From NCBI RefSeq assembly GCF_000001735.4, contig NC_003070.9:16105971-16169970 (forward strand): DNA of 64,000 bases, read 5' to 3'. Source of the stretch: Arabidopsis thaliana (Eukaryota > Streptophyta > Magnoliopsida > Brassicales > Brassicaceae). A model generated the notes under the pieces. It was not told where the DNA came from and searched no databases. It was given only the letters and a program-made list of their open reading frames with translations. Of the stretch, positions 59,271 to 64,000 are shown piece after piece. The position numbers were made by a program, and so were the translations under genes. Position 1 is the stretch's first letter, and each line of letters opens with the position of its first letter.

Positions 59271-59357
59271 AAATATAAACGCATAAGACATTTATCCAAA
59301 TTTATTCTTTTAATTAATTGTGGCAAGTTGGCCCCACACTCTTTTATGTAGGTTTGT

Positions 59358-61980
59358 TGTAACACCCAACTCCCACGTTTAATATGCTATTTGGTTTGTA
59401 AATATGAGGCAGCCCATTTAATTTATAAAAGAGATGAGGGTTTTATCGCCATGAGAGTGCTCATGTATGTATATATATACTTACATGTACCGCCGTCTTT
59501 GTCGAGCCGTAAATGAAAGCTGAGCAAACAAACCCTAGAAGACATCATTATTGTGTTGTGGTGATTAGTTGTGTCATTATGTGTGAGGGTTTGTAAGAAT
59601 CATGAGAAGAAAACACAAATTAAATAAAGAAGAAGAAAACGGAGACGGAGCTGAAGACGTCGTGGAGGAAGTATCAATATATCATCACCATCGCAAAGGT
59701 GAAGCAAGGGAGATAGAGATCTGGTTAATGACAATAAAGAGAAGTGAAGATGAAGGAGATCAGAGTAGGAGCACACCAAAAAAAGAGAGAAAGAGACGAG
59801 AAGAGAGAAGAAAGAGAGAGAGATCACAGTCAAGTGTAGGAGAGGAAGAATTGGATCGTGATAATAAGTAGAAGCAGTAATGAGTCTATTTCGTTGCCAA
59901 TCAGGAATGTGGGTGATGAGATCAATAAAGGGAAGAAAAGAAAGAAGAATAAGAGAAAAGAGGAAAGAGGAAGAACAGGTTTAAGAAGGTGTTTTGCAGG
60001 GAGAACTCCCGACATACCAGATATAAACATATCTATATTACGGTGTCTTGTTATATTCGAGAAGTTATGCACGTTTCTTCCTGGACAAGGACTTGTATAG
60101 TCTGGTAAATCTGGAACCCTAGAAAACAGTTTTGTGTTGGTTTCTTTGAGGTAACGTTTGGAGGTCCAAAACTAATATGTTCGGAATGAAACTTTGTGCA
60201 GGCGTTTCTGGTATTATTGGCTAGACGATCAACGGTGGGATTGCATTATTAACGGTTAGTTCTTGACTTATCTTTATGTTTCAAAGACAGTTTTGTATGG
60301 AGTAAGTAGTGACGAATTTGTAATGTTTGATTGAAAAATTGAGCTTGGCATAAGCTAAAGCTTTGCAGGAGCTTTCATGATTCATGGATTCAGGTCCTGG
60401 TTGAGGGAGAATCAAGTTAGAGCTTATGAGCATGTAGTTGTAGTAAAGATTGCCTAAGTGGAAAGAAAGCAGAATTGAGTCTTCATCATCAACATGCCAA
60501 GGTGAGGGTGGTATTTGCGAAGCATGGTATCATTTTCTTTTGTTATGGTTCTTGACACATGATATGTAGGCTTAGGTCTGATTGCATAGGATAAGATTAT
60601 GTGATGATATGATTTGATGATTATTGAGTGCTTGATATAATGATATGTATGGTGATAATGTTTGACTATGAAATATTATGTATGAGAATGTTAAGTATAA
60701 GTATCTAAGTATGATGATTATGTATGTCTGTATGAATGAATGGGGAGAATCAAGCTATGGGCCGTGCTCTCCCTAGTAATTTGAACAGTGATGGACCGAC
60801 GGGTTAAGAGCTGGTCAAGAACGCTTGACAAGCCCGGAATGGGAGTATCTGAGCCACGAGGGCCAGCCTCCACTGATGAGGTTTAGTCAACACGAGGATG
60901 GCTAGACTAACGATACATATGTATGTGCTATTATGGATAAAATGCTTGTTATGTATGTGTTGTTAGGGCATCTCTAACCCTACTCTATTTAGAGTAAAAA
61001 CTCCAAATTCTTCTCCAACCTTGCTCTTTATTGGACTCTAAAATAGAAATTTATGCAGAATTGCTCTATTTATATAGAGTAAGTCTATTCTCTACTCTAT
61101 TTTAGAGTTGAAATTTTATATTTATATTTTGGTCCCTCAAATTTAATTTTTTATTTGATACATATTATCATTTCACAAAGAACAACTACAACACGTAATT
61201 TTATAAAATTAATAAGCAAACAAGTACTAACTTTAAAATAAAAGAAAACTAAAACATAAAACTAGTAATTTAATATTCTAGTAAATTGCTTATAGATCCG
61301 CTAAGATAGTTAAAATATTGTCCAAATGAAATAGATGGAGGAGGAGTTTCTTGATCTTGATCTCGTTGTTGGACACGTCATTTTGTAAAATCCGTGTTTG
61401 TTCAGTCTCAAAATATGCCCGAACATTTGGGTTTTAAAAGGAATTCAAATCACAAAATAAAATTTTGTTTTCTTCCTTTAATTGATCACATGTGGAAAAA
61501 TACTCTAATGGTGTTGTTTAAAATAAATTTTGTAATGTTTTTTTATTGTTATATGATGTAATGTTTTTAATATATAATTAGTGTTTAAAATAAATAATAT
61601 CATATGTTATGGGAATTTTGCAAAACTATAATATATGGGGTCAGATTGTAAATTTTATAATTAAAAGGTATTTGTATATAAAATAAAATATAATATTTCT
61701 AAGAATAATATTTTTTAGAGTAGAAAATAGAGATATACATTGGAGAGAAACCCTTCTATAAAATAAAGTTACTCTATTTTAGAGTAAGATATAGAGTTAT
61801 ACATTGGAGATGGTCTTAGAAGTTAAAGCATGTTAGGTTGATTGCTTCTGTCTAAGTTTATATGTTATGATGATGGTTCTATAGCTTTAGAAAATGTTCT
61901 ATGTTTCAGTGGACAGAGTTGATTCCCCTCATGAGTATTCTTTACTCACCCTCTTTTTCTTGTTTTCCTCGGGTTAGTAG
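59358..61980 (+). mobile_element. Chromovirus-like gypsy LTR, incomplete, with a nested MITE
   Basis: TGTAACACCC at 59358 is the usual LTR start of plant chromoviruses. A TATA stretch (GTATATATATAC, 59467) is followed by a leader-like segment. Further on come TGATGGACCGACGGGTTAAG, GAGCCACGAGGGCCAGCCTC, and finally CTTTACTCACCC...TTTCCTCGGGTTAG, which recur in this LTR class by my recollection. No CA end and no duplication can be identified; the right end merges into a ~400-bp-unit fragment at about 61985. The 89-codon frame at 59602-59871 is charged low-complexity and probably not a gene. Confidence 0.5.
60966..61816. mobile_element. PIF/Harbinger-type MITE, 851 bp
   Basis: The ends are GGGCATCTCTAACCCTACTC and, inward from the right, GACCATCTCCAATGTATAAC. 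Both lead into CTCTATTTTAGAGT-type palindromic subterminal repeats. TTA is duplicated on each side (60963-60965, 61817-61819), the Harbinger length. No transposase. This is a widespread Brassicaceae MITE style. Confidence 0.85.
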
Positions 61981-62122
61981 GGAAGAGGCATGCTTTTCAA
62001 AGTACATTAGTTCGAATGAAGTAGGATTGTTGAAAGAAAAAAGACGTGAGAAAAAGGAAAGAAGTTGATCGTGTTTTATAGAGAGTGTGATATGTTTTAA
62101 ATGCAAAAGAAAAATAATTGAA

Positions 62123-62310
62123 TGATGTTTTGAACAAAGAGGTTTTAGGGAATTTTTCTCTCTATTATTGATCTATTGATAAGATACAACATCTATATAT
62201 GATACAACATTAGGGTTTAGGTTTAGATATCAACTTATCTAGAGCCTTCTAGAATATACTAATAGACCATATAATGGGCATCCACATACTATATAATATT
62301 AATCATAACA
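62123..62310 (-). repeat. copia LTR (minus strand), short
   Basis: On the minus strand the purine tract CCAAGAGGGAG ends at 62311 and the LTR begins TGTTATGATTAATATTATAT at 62310. It continues to an ...AACATCA end at about 62123. It was inserted into a fragment of the ~400-bp unit (ATAATTGAATG). Confidence 0.65.
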
Positions 62311-64000
62311 CTCCCTCTTGGATGACCATTATAAAAATATAGTCTCAAATGAGCATGTAAGATGATGCTGCCTCATTAAAAAACCTTACCAGAAAAAACC
62401 ATGGTTAAGGAAAAAAGAGTGCAGCGTGCTTCTACTCCCCCTCATGAGTACAACACTAGAAATCTTCAAGATGCCGCGATCCAATTATGATGAACTAACT
62501 TCTTGAAATAGTAGTTCGAAACGTCTTGGTAAATAGGCTCGCCAAATCTTCACTTGAACAAATTTGTAGGGCACGTACATCACCATTCTTCTACAGTTCA
62601 TTGGTCTTAGAGGTGACTCATCTTGATCATTATCTATACTTACCATAATCTCATCAATGTATGGTAAAGACTTTGAATAACAATGGTCTTTCATTATTGG
62701 AATCAAAATATTTCTCTTTATGTGTCTATCATTTCTATATTCTTTGTTGTCTCCTTAAAAACCTTTCATGGAAAACCCCAATGGGATAAAAACCATGATA
62801 AGGGAAAAAAAGTACAACTATGCACATAACGATATTTCTCCCCCTGAAATCATCATCTTTAAGATATGCATTCCAGTCATATATATCATCTTTTAAGAAA
62901 TCATTATAAACATGATCTTAATGAACAAATTCATATAATCTCTCAGGTCATTGAACTTCTAGTCCATAACATCTCTTTTATATGAAATATTATTTCATTG
63001 TCTACTTTGATTTCAGGTCCAAATAGTCTTTTGCTTAAAATCATCTAAACTATTATATTTAACATAGGAGTTATGCATACTCTCTTTGTAAAAGTCACTA
63101 TTTTCGCTTTCATTCTTATTATGATTCTTCTGGACCAAATATATGTGAAGATTTTTCATGTAGAAGCCTATAAAGATTTTAAAAATAACATCTCTCTTCC
63201 TAAATATTTCCGAAGAATTTCATAAAGACTCGGATTCATACATAATTTTATTTCTACATCTTTCATAAGAACGATTTTATCTCAAATTCTTTCATTAAAT
63301 ATTTCATTGTATATAAAATCTTTAGAAGAGATCTGATAATATTTAAATCATCAACATATTTTGCTATTCTTGAAACTATCTTTTAACAAGTAAAAACTAA
63401 GGTTATTATCTTCTATTCGCCCGATATTTCAATTCATAACAACATCGATTTAATTACATATGTATAGTCCTTTGTTCTCGAGAACTAGAATTTATTGCTT
63501 CTGGCAATAAAATCCGTCTTGCCTGCTTTTAGCAATTTAAATCTTTACAGGACTATTAGAAGCCTTTCTCTTATTCAAACACATAAGTGATATAAATAGT
63601 TGCATTCACCACAAGAGAGTATATCTCGTTATAATCAATTTCAAGTCTTTGTGAGAATTATTATGTTCTTGAACATACTTTGTATCTCATCAAGATTCAC
63701 TTACTCTTATTAGTTTTACACCTTCATGTGTTTGAACTACTAGTCTGAATACTTTCTCTTCATATTACACTATTCTTTCTTTCCATGATTGTTCAATCAT
63801 CATTTTATATATACTTTAAATAGATTTTTCTTTTAACCGCAGTTTATGATCCTCGATTTTCATCTATAACATCATCAAATGCTTCATTGCATGCAAAATA
63901 TTTTACGACGTTGATTTGCTTTTGGTTTCATTCTATTCCATACATGACTCAATTTGTTGAGATTTCCATCATTATCATTTTTAGGTACTTGAATCTCTTT
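62311..64000 (-). mobile_element. Decayed Ty1/copia internal region, runs off the window
   Basis: On the minus strand, near 62570-62470, EDLANLFTKTFRTTI is the RNase H C-terminal tail (ADLFTK motif). Around 63345-63362 the RT box YVDDLNII is readable, followed by a strongly frameshifted TMKYLMKEFEIK segment. Two TGGTTTTT-CCCATTGGGGTTTT-like blocks between the RNase H end and the LTR are typical of this copia group's 3' tail. Many stops and indels; the start lies outside the window. Confidence 0.75.

Noticed and set aside
59602..59871. 89-codon Lys/Glu/Arg-rich frame
   Set aside because: Low-complexity charged peptide from purine-rich DNA inside an LTR-like segment; the opposite strand is open too, as expected for such composition.

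Overview
This window looks like Arabidopsis thaliana, or an accession or species extremely close to it, from the gene-poor side of chromosome 1. The single-copy genes occur in the order I remember for At1g42960 to At1g43020: a chloroplast membrane protein, GAPB, a short FH2 formin (FH12), bZIP60, a PLATZ protein, an F-box pseudogene, a PPR gene and a DUF547 gene. My spliced models give 168, 447, 300, 295, 216 and 445 residues for the intact genes. All names come from recognition by eye; no database was searched.

Layout. 1-8870 is a nest of transposons. An old Athila-like Ty3/gypsy element (+ strand) was hit by a related LTR element (- strand), by an LTR element that shrank to a solo LTR, and by a hAT transposon with a perfect 8-bp target duplication. 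8871-11858 holds LTR-like debris, a long inverted-repeat MITE and an unrecognised reading frame. 11859-18106 is a complete-ended Ty1/copia element with two 551-bp LTRs about 98-99% identical, but with gutted coding capacity, next to a LINE-type DUF4283 ORF1 remnant (18279-18740). 19893-35685 is the gene block: At1g42960-like (+), GAPB (+), a MULE-like insertion, FH12 (+), bZIP60 (-) and PLATZ (+). 35686-44220 is repeat-rich: a Helitron-like element, a three-copy 730-bp tandem array, a Cassandra TRIM carrying 5S rRNA-like sequence, a ~62-bp TTTAGGG-containing array and an alpha-COP gene fragment. 45125-51803 holds the F-box pseudogene, the PPR gene and the DUF547 gene. 51804-64000 is AT-rich repeat sequence: a Helitron in a tandem ~400-bp repeat, several MITEs (one nested in another), a chromovirus-like LTR with a Harbinger-type MITE inside, and a minus-strand copia remnant running off the right edge.

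The genes do not form a pathway. GAPB and its upstream neighbour both encode plastid proteins. bZIP60 is the unfolded-protein-response factor, and its IRE1-spliced segment is directly visible as two CTGCTG hexamers exactly 23 nt apart. I found no clear new biological system. The observations most worth checking are the 42-codon reading frame kept through the 730-bp tandem repeats, the exact duplication inside the copia gag, the cleanly reconstructable insertion sites and the 5'-truncated formin.
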